Shown: piece after piece, positions 54,501-62,244 of the stretch
How positions within the stretch are numbered: position 1 is the stretch's first letter
Layout of the letters: each line of letters begins with the position of its first letter
Source of the DNA: Chitinophaga pinensis
Lineage (GTDB): Bacteria; Bacteroidota; Bacteroidia; Flavobacteriales_D; Crocinitomicaceae
DNA length: 64,000 nucleotides
NCBI GenBank assembly: GCA_945902745.1
Contig: CAMDNE010000007.1
Coordinates: forward strand, 85,652-149,651
Direction: 5' to 3'
The notes under the pieces: model-generated
Databases searched by the model: none
What the model saw: the letters and a program-made list of their open reading frames with translations, nothing else
What the model was told of the DNA's origin: nothing
Position numbers and translations under genes: made by a program

Positions 54501-55891
54501 GTTCCACATGAATTTACTGATGTCAGCAAGAATGTATTGAGTCCAGGTAATAACGTAAGTGAACTTTGGAACGACCCTGTTGCTGTATTGAAGGTGTAAT
54601 TTGTGATGCTTCTGTCGTTATGTGTTAATGTAATTCCTTGTCCATTATTGGAGTGTTGAATCAATAGACTTAAACTGTAATTTGCATTACTGACAGTTGT
54701 TCCATTTGTTGAAGGATTCACCTTTGTGATTTCCGGGACATTGCATGGTTGATAATTTACCGTTATTGTTTCCACATCAGATCCGCACGTGTTGGTTGCA
54801 GTAATTTCAAAAGTATTTATTCCTGAAACCAAAACAACAGTGCTTTCTAAACGATCTGTTTCAGCGTTATACGTATAATTCAAATTGGTTATACCGTTTT
54901 GCTTGAATACGATGTTATCTCTTCCAAGAATATCTTTTATTTCAAGAACAACTTGATAATTCATTGAAGCCGAAACCAAACCATTCGAAGCTGGATTAAT
55001 AAACTTAATTGTAGGTGAAACACATCCTGAACCAGCATTGTTGTAATTGTTAATGTTGTTCACTGTGTTTACATCTGTAGTTGTAGTAGTTTGATTATGT
55101 GTTTTAAATCTAAATTGCAAATACGCAGATGTATAGTGGTAAATGTCTTTGAATTTGCTTGTTGGGTCAACAAAACCATCAAAATTATCAATCAAGGTAA
55201 AAGTTGTCTTATGTTCTAATCCTAATGTAACTCTTTTCCCAACTTGATAACCTATTCCAAAACCAACACTTGGCATGAAACTAACATTGTATTTATCCTT
55301 GTTACTTCCATCCAAAGGTGAATCATAAACATTATCTTTCAAGTTGTTCATATAGGCCTTATTACCTAACAAAGTTGGGTCATATCCATAAATAGAACCA
55401 ATAGAATCATTGTTATATAAATCTCCAAAAGTTTGATGCCAAGTAAAACCAATTCCTCCAAAAATATATGGGTCCCAACCAGTTCGCTCTCTAAAACCAT
55501 TTGCATGAAGGACTAATTCAAATCCAAGTCGGTGAACATCCGCTTGAAAATTATTTACGGAGAACCCCAAAGAATCTTTATAATTCAGTAAAGAAGTACC
55601 TGTATATCCGGCAAGTGATGTTGTGTCATAATCTTGACCTAACCAAGTACCTCTTAAATAGCGTGCTCTTAAATCGAATGAGATTTTTTTGCCGTAATTG
55701 TAATTAAATGAACGACCAAGTGTTAATCCCCAACCCGCTGAAAATTTATTTGCAACATCTGTTGTTTGCCAAGTGGCTCCTGCGTTTAAGCCTAAAAACC
55801 AATTTGAACTATTGTCATAATCTATTTTTTGAGAGAAAACTGATCCTAAAGAAAGAGAAAGACAAAATACGAGGGTAGTTATTTTATTCAT
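51581..55891 (-). CDS. Giant outer-membrane barrel protein with twelve 93-residue repeats
   Basis: The 1436-residue protein has a signal peptide (TTLVFCLSLSLGSVFSQ). An N-terminal barrel-type domain (~21-265, WFLGLNAGATWQTTDV, GYDPTLLGNKAYMNN, YTSAYLQFRFK) and a Thr/Asn linker precede twelve tandem repeats of exactly 93 residues (289-1404). Each has an N-terminal Cys, a core NNGQGITL, and an NSCGTD-type Cys near position 81. A 32-residue Pro/Lys-rich tail (ending KIQEGKGG) closes it. Repeats 3, 4, 6 and 8 are one subtype (A), 5 and 11 another (B), and 7, 9 and 10 are A/B hybrids. The role is probably surface or periplasmic; no OmpA or catalytic domain was found. It is divergent from the T9SS-B/PorP pair. 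Confidence 0.88.
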   Translation of the reverse strand: MNKITTLVFCLSLSLGSVFSQKIDYDNSSNWFLGLNAGATWQTTDVANKFSAGWGLTLGRSFNYNYGKKISFDLRARYLRGTWLGQDYDTTSLAGYTGTSLLNYKDSLGFSVNNFQADVHRLGFELVLHANGFRERTGWDPYIFGGIGFTWHQTFGDLYNNDSIGSIYGYDPTLLGNKAYMNNLKDNVYDSPLDGSNKDKYNVSFMPSVGFGIGYQVGKRVTLGLEHKTTFTLIDNFDGFVDPTSKFKDIYHYTSAYLQFRFKTHNQTTTTTDVNTVNNINNYNNAGSGCVSPTIKFINPASNGLVSASMNYQVVLEIKDILGRDNIVFKQNGITNLNYTYNAETDRLESTVVLVSGINTFEITATNTCGSDVETITVNYQPCNVPEITKVNPSTNGTTVSNANYSLSLLIQHSNNGQGITLTHNDRSITNYTFNTATGSFQSSLTLLPGLNTFLLTSVNSCGTDTETITVNYQNCIAPVITVVTPTSNGTTVSSANFSLSALILNSNNGQGITLKQNNMNVTNFSFNNATSAFQSTVTLVPGLNTFVLTTVNSCGTDTETITVNYQNCIAPVITVVAPTSNGTTVSSASFSLSALILNSSNGQGITLKQNNMNVTNFSFNNATSAFQSTVTLVPGINKFVLTTVNSCGTDTETITVNYDNCVPPVITVTNPTANGTTVTSSVLNLGALIQNANNGQGITLNINGRAISNFNFANATGVFQSTLNLTPGLNTIVLTSVNSCGTDVETITVNYQNCIAPVITVVAPTSNGTIVSSASFSLSALILNSNNGQGITLKQNNVAVANFSFNNATSAFQSTVTLVPGLNTFVLTTINSCGTDTETITVNYQNCIAPVITVVAPTSNGTTVTSSVLNLGALIQNANNGQGITLNINGRAISNFNFANATGVFQSTLNLTPGLNTIVLTSVNSCGTDVETITVNYQNCIAPVITVVAPTSNGTTVTSASFSLSALILNSNNGQGITLKQNNVAVTNFSFNNATSAFQSAVTLVPGLNTFVLTTVNSCGTDTETITVNYQNCIAPVITVVAPTSNGTTVSSASFSLSALILNSNNGQGITLNINGRSISNFTFSNATGVFQSTLNLTPGINTLILTSVNSCGTDVETITVNYQNCIAPVITVVAPTSNGTTVSSASFSLSALILNSNNGQGITLNINGRSISNFTFSNATGVFQSTLNLTPGLNTIVLTSVNSCGTDTETITINYDNCVPPVITITNPTVNGTTVTSSVLNLGAVIQNANNGQGITLNINGRTISNFNFANATGVFQSTLNLTPGLNTIVLTSVNSCGTDTETITINYDNCVPPVISITNTAVNGTTVTSPTYGFSALIEHTNNGQGITLTQNNTAITGFNFNNNLSTMQASITLIPGLNTFVLSATNSCGNDSKTATIFYKTTKPGEVKPIDEKNKPEVIPPTPPKIQEGKGG
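51680..55027 (-). repeat. Twelve in-frame tandem repeats of 279 bp
   Basis: The repeats fill 12 x 279 bp exactly (R1 at the 55027 end, R12 ending at 51680). R1, R2 and R12 are diverged; R3 to R11 are far more alike. R7 (53075-53353) is subtype A for its first ~19 residues and then subtype B; R9 (52517-52795) and R10 (52238-52516) switch from A to B within the shared NNGQGITL segment. This mosaic is a mark of unequal crossing-over or gene conversion. Confidence 0.95.
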
Positions 55892-56043
55892 ATACTTTTT
55901 ATTAATTGTTCGGCTAAAAAATCTAATATTGTGCCAAAATTTGTTGACTTGAATTTTAAAGTGGAATAAAACTATACATTTTATTCTATAGACGGATATT
56001 TTTATCGTAAATTCGAGGAAACACTGAGCTTTTTTGTGTAAAT

Positions 56044-57324
56044 ATGAAGGTTGTTATTTTACTGTTATTATTTTCTTTTCGTTTTTTGGCAGCGGGTCAA
56101 CAAGCAAATAATGCTTGCAGTTCTGCACTTGAACTTTGCCCAAATCAAACTTTTTCATTAACCAATATTGGCGCGAATAAAACTTTTTGTCCTGGCTGTG
56201 AAGATGACTTTTCTTTTTGCTTTACCTCAAACAATTCAATTTGGCTCACATTTACCACTAATTCAACTGGAGGAAATGTTCAAGTAGATTTTAGTAATCT
56301 TATTTTTTCAATGAATGTAGGTCAAGACGACGCGCTTCAAGCTACTATTTTATCAGCTAGTGTGCCTTGTAATTCAACATCCTACACTGCAATAGGGAAC
56401 TGTGTATCAAATGGAAATGCTCCGTTTTCACTGAACGCAGCTGCTCTACCTGCAAATACCCTTTATTACATTGTTGTTTCTGGAGATTTATCTGGAGCTG
56501 GAATTACAAGTGCCGCTGAATGTACTTTTGACTTAATAATTAGTGGTTCAGGAATAGACCGCCCTGTTTCATCTGTAAGTTTGACAACTAGTCCAATAGT
56601 AATGTGTAAAAATGATATTTTTTCTACGAATGCCATTCTCACTAATTGTCCTGACACGTCTTCGTTTAATTGGTATGTAAATGGCGTTTTAACTGCTGTA
56701 ACAACTGATGCGTATTTTCAATCAACCGCTTTAAATAATGGCGATATCGTTTCTCTTGAAACAAACTGTTATACACTTTGTGCTGAAATGGTGACAGCAA
56801 CAACAGCTGCAATTACAGTTTATTCTTTTCCAATTGATGCGGGTCCAGATCAGCTTTTAAATACTGGCGAAACTACTCAGTTGAATGGATTAACAACAGC
56901 TCCCGTTTATAGTTGGTCCCCAACATTCGGAATTAGCGATCCTTCCACTCTCACGCCACTCGTTTCTCCAACGTCAACAACAACTTATACCTTGACAGCT
57001 ACTGAAAATGGTTGCACATTAGAGGATTATGTTACCATTACAATTGAAGAAAAATTAATTTTCCCAACAACTTTTTCCCCTAACGACGATGGTATCAATG
57101 ACCGTTGGGAAATTGGCGGAGTGAGTCAATATCCAAATTGTTTTGTCAAAATATACAACCGTTGGGGACAAGAGGTCTTTCAGTCAATCGGTTATTCATT
57201 AGCAAAATCGTGGGACGGAACAGGAAATACAGGTAAATTATCTGAAGGTGTTTATTTTTACATTGTTGAATTACGTGACGATAAAAAGCAAGAATTTAAA
57301 GGAAGTATTACATTGATTCGCTAG
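56044..57324 (+). CDS. T9SS type B cargo protein (gliding-motility-associated C-terminal domain)
   Basis: The 426-residue product starts with a signal peptide (VVILLLLFSFRFLAAGQQ). Residues ~20-175 form a Cys-rich beta domain (NACSSALELCPNQTF, GCEDDFSFCF), then PKD/Ig-like segments including DAGPDQLLNTGETTQLNG. The C-terminus (FPTTFSPNDDGINDRWEIGG ... VKIYNRWGQEVFQS ... WDGTGNTGKLSEGVYFY) is the T9SS type B sorting domain. Its stop overlaps the GTG start of the PorP/SprF gene by one base (TAGTG). Type B cargo is often encoded next to a dedicated PorP/SprF anchor, which is expected to hold it on the outer membrane. Confidence 0.93.
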   Translation: MKVVILLLLFSFRFLAAGQQANNACSSALELCPNQTFSLTNIGANKTFCPGCEDDFSFCFTSNNSIWLTFTTNSTGGNVQVDFSNLIFSMNVGQDDALQATILSASVPCNSTSYTAIGNCVSNGNAPFSLNAAALPANTLYYIVVSGDLSGAGITSAAECTFDLIISGSGIDRPVSSVSLTTSPIVMCKNDIFSTNAILTNCPDTSSFNWYVNGVLTAVTTDAYFQSTALNNGDIVSLETNCYTLCAEMVTATTAAITVYSFPIDAGPDQLLNTGETTQLNGLTTAPVYSWSPTFGISDPSTLTPLVSPTSTTTYTLTATENGCTLEDYVTITIEEKLIFPTTFSPNDDGINDRWEIGGVSQYPNCFVKIYNRWGQEVFQSIGYSLAKSWDGTGNTGKLSEGVYFYIVELRDDKKQEFKGSITLIR

Positions 57325-58265
57325 TGAAGATTTTACATTCATATAGGTTCATTTTTGTTTCGTTTATTTTAATCGGCCATTCAAGCTATTCGCAACAAAT
57401 TCCTCAGTTTACGCAATGGTCATCTCATCAAATGGCTCTTAATCCAGCCCATGCAGGTATAAAAACATGCATCGATATTCATTCTCTTTACAGAATACAA
57501 TGGGTCGGATTTCAAGGTGCTCCAAAAAGTGGTTTTTTAACGTTGAGTGCTCCAATTAAAACAAAACGAAAAAATTATTTGAGTGCCCGACAAGGCATCG
57601 GATTAAAATTCGAAACGGATCAAATTGGCCATTTCAACACCAACAGAATCAATGTGGCTTATGCCGCACATTTCAATTTTACTCGTGACACACGCCTTTC
57701 GTTGGGATTATATGGTGGAATTATTCAAATGGGGTTTGATCCTTCCAATTCAGTAACAATAGAACCAGACCCAACAGTAATTAAAGAAGCTTCCTTTATT
57801 GCTCCTGATGCATCATTTGGGGCTTGGTGGAATGGTGAAAATTATTATTTCGGACTCGTTCTTCAAAATCTTTTTCGATACAAATGGACAGATTTGGGAA
57901 CCGATTCAAGATATAGATTTCATTCAATACTCAATGCTGGATATAGGTTTAAAATGAACGATCGAATAACACTTATGCCAGCAGCTATTCTTAAAATTCC
58001 ACCACGTGGACCACTTGCAATTGACCTGCAAGCAATTTTAGATTTTGGGAATAAATTTAACTTTGGATTGGGTTATAGAAACACTGACGCTTTGCTGTTT
58101 TTCGCAGGATTTAAGATAAATCAGCGATTTTCAATGCAATATTCGTTTGATTTTACACTTTCTGCCCTTCAAAATGGAAGTAGTAATACGCATGAATTAT
58201 CCATCAGTTTTTCTGCTTGCAAGCCTCAAAATAACAATACTTCACGCTGTCCATTATTTGAATAA
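57324..58265 (+). CDS. PorP/SprF-family type IX secretion membrane protein
   Basis: The 313-residue protein starts at a GTG overlapping the upstream stop. After a signal peptide it has the family opening QIPQFTQWSSHQMALNPAHAGI and then a 14-strand-type barrel (GIGLKFETDQIGHFNTNRIN, YFGLVLQNLFRYKW, LNAGYRFKMNDRI). PorP/SprF proteins bind type B sorting domains and anchor them at the outer membrane. The upstream gene encodes just such a cargo protein. The C-terminal extension after FDFTLSALQNGSSNTHELSI is cysteine-containing and ends CPLFE. Confidence 0.93.
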   Translation: MKILHSYRFIFVSFILIGHSSYSQQIPQFTQWSSHQMALNPAHAGIKTCIDIHSLYRIQWVGFQGAPKSGFLTLSAPIKTKRKNYLSARQGIGLKFETDQIGHFNTNRINVAYAAHFNFTRDTRLSLGLYGGIIQMGFDPSNSVTIEPDPTVIKEASFIAPDASFGAWWNGENYYFGLVLQNLFRYKWTDLGTDSRYRFHSILNAGYRFKMNDRITLMPAAILKIPPRGPLAIDLQAILDFGNKFNFGLGYRNTDALLFFAGFKINQRFSMQYSFDFTLSALQNGSSNTHELSISFSACKPQNNNTSRCPLFE

Positions 58266-58368
58266 AAACGCATAAAAAGGTTATTCAATTTTTAGTGTTT
58301 ATAATTCTTTCCGAAGTCCAATATTTACACGCTTTTCTTGAGGATATTTGTTCTTAAAATAAAGTGCT

Positions 58369-59331
58369 ATGAAAATCTTATTTATTCTTTTCAGTTTCTT
58401 TTTACTTGGAGCCTGTGTTCCTGCTAAAAAATACAATGATCTTCTTGAACGCGAAAAAAAATGCAGCGAAGAATTGGAAACATATAAAACCAGCTCTTTA
58501 GATAACGAAGGAAAAGCAAAAGATCTTCAAGCACGTTATGATGTCATGAAGAAAGAAGTTACAGCCTTAAAAATTGATACAAGTAATTTGGGAAATAATT
58601 ATCGTTTGCTACAAACTCAATACGATAAAATGGTAATTCAAAATGAGGCGTTGGAAACGGTTTTTGACAAATTGCGTTTAGCTGGAGCGAAAGAAGCTGG
58701 TTTATTACAAGCAGAACTAGAAGGCAAAAATTTAGAATTACAACGTAAAGAAGATGCCTTGACAGCTTTAGAAATGGATTTAAAAAACAAAGAACAGTTA
58801 TTGGCAGATCGAGAGCAACGTGTAAATGAATTGGAGGAAGCGATGCAAAGAAAAGACGAAGCAACAAAATTATTAAAAACGAAAGTTGCAAATGCTTTAA
58901 AAGGATTTGAAAGTCAAGGATTATCTGTTATACAGAAAAATGGGAAGATCTATGTGAGTATGGAGGCTAAACTACTTTTTGCATCGGGTAAAACAGACGT
59001 TGAAGCGCAAGGTAAAAAAGCACTTGTTGAATTGGCAAAAGTACTTGAGGCAGAAAAAGAATTAGAAATAATTGTTGAAGGTCATACTGATACTGATAAA
59101 TTAGTAAGTGCCACGCATCCGACGTCGAATTGGGAATTATCCGTATTAAGAGCAACTTCAGTTGTGGATATTATGCTGTTAAATTCAAAAATGAATCCAG
59201 CTCAATTGATGGCAGCAGGCCGTTCTGAATTTCACCCTGTTGATCCAAATGACAAAGCAAAAAATAGAAGAATAGAAATTATCATTTCTCCTAACTTGAA
59301 TGAGTTGTTTGAGATTATTAATAAAGACTGA
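58369..59331 (+). CDS. OmpA-family peptidoglycan-binding lipoprotein
   Basis: The 320-residue protein has a lipoprotein signal (MKILFILFSFFLLGACVPAK, Cys 16). A long charged coiled-coil region (~25-170, heptad-like LEREKKCSEELETYKTS ... DREQRVNELEEAMQRKDEA) precedes an OmpA C-terminal domain (LLFASGKTDVEAQGKKALVE, IIVEGHTDTDKL, NRRIEIIISPN). It would link the outer membrane to peptidoglycan. The coiled coil suggests oligomer formation. It follows the PorP/SprF gene by 103 bases. Confidence 0.93.
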   Translation: MKILFILFSFFLLGACVPAKKYNDLLEREKKCSEELETYKTSSLDNEGKAKDLQARYDVMKKEVTALKIDTSNLGNNYRLLQTQYDKMVIQNEALETVFDKLRLAGAKEAGLLQAELEGKNLELQRKEDALTALEMDLKNKEQLLADREQRVNELEEAMQRKDEATKLLKTKVANALKGFESQGLSVIQKNGKIYVSMEAKLLFASGKTDVEAQGKKALVELAKVLEAEKELEIIVEGHTDTDKLVSATHPTSNWELSVLRATSVVDIMLLNSKMNPAQLMAAGRSEFHPVDPNDKAKNRRIEIIISPNLNELFEIINKD

Positions 59332-59362
59332 TAAATTCGTAATTCGTAACTCATAATTTTAA

Positions 59363-59747
59363 ACACATAGGCACATAGAAAACATAGTTGAAATGTAGCG
59401 CGTGATTCGATTGGAAACACATAGACACATAGAACACATAGGCGAAGTGTAATGCGTAATTCGATTGGAAACACATAGGCACATAGGGCACATAGAAATT
59501 TAAACTATCAGTTTTAAACTCCTCACTCATTTTTCAACACATAGGCACATAGGCCACATAGGAAACAAACTATAAACTATCAGTTTTAAACTCCTCACTC
59601 ATCATTCATCTCTCCTCACTCATTTTTCAACACATAGGCACATAGGCCACATAGGAAACAAACTATAAACTATCAGTTTTAAACTCCTCACTCCTCATTC
59701 ATCTCTCCTCACTCATTTTTCAACACATAGGAACATAGAAGACATAG
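59363..59747. repeat. Intergenic array of CACATAGGCACATAG-type repeats
   Basis: Six copies of ACACATAG(G/A)(C/A)ACATAG start at 59363, 59417, 59471, 59537, 59630 and 59723, spacings 54, 54, 66, 93 and 93 bases. The last three are embedded in a larger tandem unit with CTATCAGTTTTAAACTCCTC and CATCTCTCCTCACTCATTTT. They fill most of the 485-bp gap between the OmpA gene and uvrC. No ORF is supported. Confidence 0.88.
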
Positions 59748-59804
59748 GTGAAATGTAATTCGTCTTTCGACAAGATCAAGAACAGCATTTCTTAATCTAT
59801 TGCT

Positions 59805-59812
59805 TATTTTTG
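59805..59812 (+). promoter_or_regulatory. -7 box immediately ahead of uvrC
   Basis: TATTTTTG matches TAnnTTTG and lies four bases before the ATG at 59817, the same layout as dxr. The transcript may be leaderless. Confidence 0.6.
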
Positions 59813-59816
59813 TTGA

Positions 59817-61619
59817 ATGTTATCTTCCAAAGAAAACCTTCAGTTAAAACTTAAAACCCTTCCCGAAAAACCAGGAATATATCAGTATTTTGATGCTGCA
59901 GGAACGATAATTTACGTTGGAAAAGCAAAAAATCTAAAAAAACGAGTCGCTTCGTATTTCAATAAAACACAGGATAACGGTAAAACTATATTGCTGGTAA
60001 AACGCATTGTTGACATTCAATATATGGTTGTTGACACTGAATTGGATGCGTTACTGTTGGAAAATAACCTCATCAAGAAATACCAACCCAAATACAATAT
60101 TCAACTCAAAGACGATAAAACCTATCCATGGATTTGCATTAAAAACGAACCGTTTCCAAGGGTTTTTTCTACTAGAAATGTTATTCAAGATGGTTCTAAA
60201 TATTTTGGTCCCTATCCAAGTGGGAAAGTAATGCATACACTTCTTTCTTTAATCAAAGAATTATATCCATTAAGGAATTGCAGTTATGATTTGGCCGACA
60301 AGAAAATTAAAGAAAAGCGTTATAAAGTTTGTTTAGAATATCACCTCGGGAATTGTCTTGCTCCATGTGTTTCTTATGAATCAAAAACGCATTACGATGA
60401 AAAAATTTCCCAAATCGAAAACTTGGTAAAAGGAAACATTACTTCTGTAATTCAATTTTTGAAGGACAAAATGCTTTTTCATGCGCAAAATCATGAGTTT
60501 GAACAAGCCCAAGAAATGAAGGTTAAACTAGAAACGCTGGAAAATTATAAAGCAAAATCTACCATAGTTTCTCCAACCATTCACCAAGTTGATGTTTGTA
60601 CTTTAATCGATGAGCCGGATGCTGCATTTGTAAATTATTTATGCATTCACAATGGCGCAATAATTCACGCTTATACGGCTGAAGTAAAAAAGAAATTAAA
60701 CGAAACAAGAGAAGAGGTTTTGAGCTTTGTTTTACCAGAATTGCGTTCTCGGTTTTCAAGCATTTCAAAAGAAGTGTTACTTGATGCTAAATTAGATTTG
60801 AAACTCGAAGGAATTAATTTCTTTGTTCCTCAAAAAGGAGATAAAAAACACTTGGTCGATTTATCGTTGCGCAATGCAAAATTTTACCGTCTCGAAAAGC
60901 AAAAACAGGAAAAGATTATTGATCCAGAGCGACATTCAAATCGCATTATGGAACAAATTAAAACCGATTTCCGATTGCTAGATTTACCTATTCATATGGA
61001 ATGTTTTGATAATTCGAACATTCAAGGGACAAATCCAGTTTCGGCATGTGTTGTTTTTAAAAATGCCAAACCAAGTAAAAAAGATTACCGCCATTTCAAT
61101 GTTAAAACGGTTATTGGTCCAGATGATTTCGCATCGATGGAAGAGGCTGTTTATCGCCGGTATAAACGCATGCTTGATGAAAATCAATCGTTGCCTCAAC
61201 TCATCATTATTGATGGAGGAAAGGGGCAATTAAGCGCTGCGTTAAAAGCATTAGAGCAATTAAACCTTCGTGGAAAGATGGCAATTGTTGGAATTGCAAA
61301 ACGCTTAGAAGAGATTTACTTTCCTGGTGATTCATTGCCAATCTATCTTGATAAGCGTTCGGAAAGTTTGAAAGTTATTCAATTCATGCGGAACGAAGCA
61401 CACCGATTTGGAATTACGCACCATAGAAACAAACGAAGTAAAGCAGCTATAACATCTGAACTTGTTTCGATTACTGGTATTGGATCAAAAACACAAGAAC
61501 TTTTAATGAAAACATTCAAAACTGTTTCAGCTATTCGTGTTGCGGACTTTGAAGACCTTGCAAAAGTTGTTGGTAATGCAAAAGCAAAGGTGATTAGAGA
61601 CTATTTCGAAGTGAACTAA
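59817..61619 (+). CDS. uvrC: UvrABC excinuclease subunit C
   Basis: The 600-residue nuclease makes both incisions in nucleotide excision repair. It has the GIY-YIG domain (KPGIYQYFDAAGTIIYVGKA), the Cys-bearing CLEYHLGNCLAPCVSYE, a UvrB-interacting UVR stretch near 205-240, the RNase H-like nuclease (HMECFDNSNIQGTNPVSACV, PQLIIIDGGKGQLSAAL) and a C-terminal helix-hairpin-helix (LVSITGIGSKTQELLMKTF). Length is normal. Its start touches a -7 box. mfd lies 38 kb away. Confidence 0.96.
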   Translation: MLSSKENLQLKLKTLPEKPGIYQYFDAAGTIIYVGKAKNLKKRVASYFNKTQDNGKTILLVKRIVDIQYMVVDTELDALLLENNLIKKYQPKYNIQLKDDKTYPWICIKNEPFPRVFSTRNVIQDGSKYFGPYPSGKVMHTLLSLIKELYPLRNCSYDLADKKIKEKRYKVCLEYHLGNCLAPCVSYESKTHYDEKISQIENLVKGNITSVIQFLKDKMLFHAQNHEFEQAQEMKVKLETLENYKAKSTIVSPTIHQVDVCTLIDEPDAAFVNYLCIHNGAIIHAYTAEVKKKLNETREEVLSFVLPELRSRFSSISKEVLLDAKLDLKLEGINFFVPQKGDKKHLVDLSLRNAKFYRLEKQKQEKIIDPERHSNRIMEQIKTDFRLLDLPIHMECFDNSNIQGTNPVSACVVFKNAKPSKKDYRHFNVKTVIGPDDFASMEEAVYRRYKRMLDENQSLPQLIIIDGGKGQLSAALKALEQLNLRGKMAIVGIAKRLEEIYFPGDSLPIYLDKRSESLKVIQFMRNEAHRFGITHHRNKRSKAAITSELVSITGIGSKTQELLMKTFKTVSAIRVADFEDLAKVVGNAKAKVIRDYFEVN

Positions 61620-61657
61620 TTCGAAGAGTCACGTGTTTACCACCAATTGAATTCAAA

Positions 61658-62108
61658 GAAATTGATTCGGAGAAATCCTTGATTGCTTTTATCTGTGTTT
61701 TACGTTGGAACTAATTTTATTTTAATTCTCCCGCTGATCCCGCTGATAGGCGCAGAAACACTTCCAAAAAGAAATTGATCCCAATAAATCCTTGATTGCT
61801 TTTATCTGTGTTTTACGTTGGAACTGATTTTATTTTAATTCTCCCTCTGATCCCTCTGATAGGCGCAGAAACACTTCCAAAAAGAAATTGATCCCAATAA
61901 ATCCTTGATTGCTATTATCTGTGTTTTATGTTGGAACTGATTTTATTTTAATTCTCCCGCTGATCCCGCTGATAGGCGCAGAAACACTTCCAAAAAGAAA
62001 TTGAGCCCGAGAAATCCTTGATTGCTGTTATCTGTGTTTTATGTTGGAACTTATTTTACTTTAATTCTCCCGCTGATCCCGCTGATAGCCGCAGAAACAC
62101 TTCCAAAA
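61658..62108. repeat. Tandem array B: four copies of a 113-bp unit, related to array A
   Basis: Copies start at 61658, 61771, 61884 and 61997, each about GAAATTGATCCCAATAAATC followed by TTGATTGCT(T/A)TTATCTGTG and TCCCGCTGATCCCGCTGATA then GGCGCAGAAACACTTCCAAAA. The period is exactly 113 bp. The unit, and even the flank before copy 1 (ATTGAATTCAAAGAAATTGA), aligns with array A downstream of hemL. TCTGTG can pair with CGCAGA as in array A. It lies directly behind uvrC, with 40 bases between. Bases 62109-62244, up to the next stop codon, show nothing notable. Confidence 0.92.
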
Positions 62109-62244
62109 TATTCTGAACTATTTTTGCGCCTAATTCTCTTTGCTAGTTTTCCTCTTATTCATAGATCTACCTAAAAATCACTAATGAAATTGAGCGAATC
62201 ATATAGATAATAATATAGTGGAATAAAAGTGCCGATGTGATGAA

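Noticed and set aside
58343..58350. GATATTTG as a promoter box for the OmpA-family gene
   Set aside because: One mismatch at a conserved position and no -33 TTG; too weak to list.
61658..62108. CRISPR array or phage attachment site
   Set aside because: Exact 113-bp tandem period without spacers; no integrase nearby.
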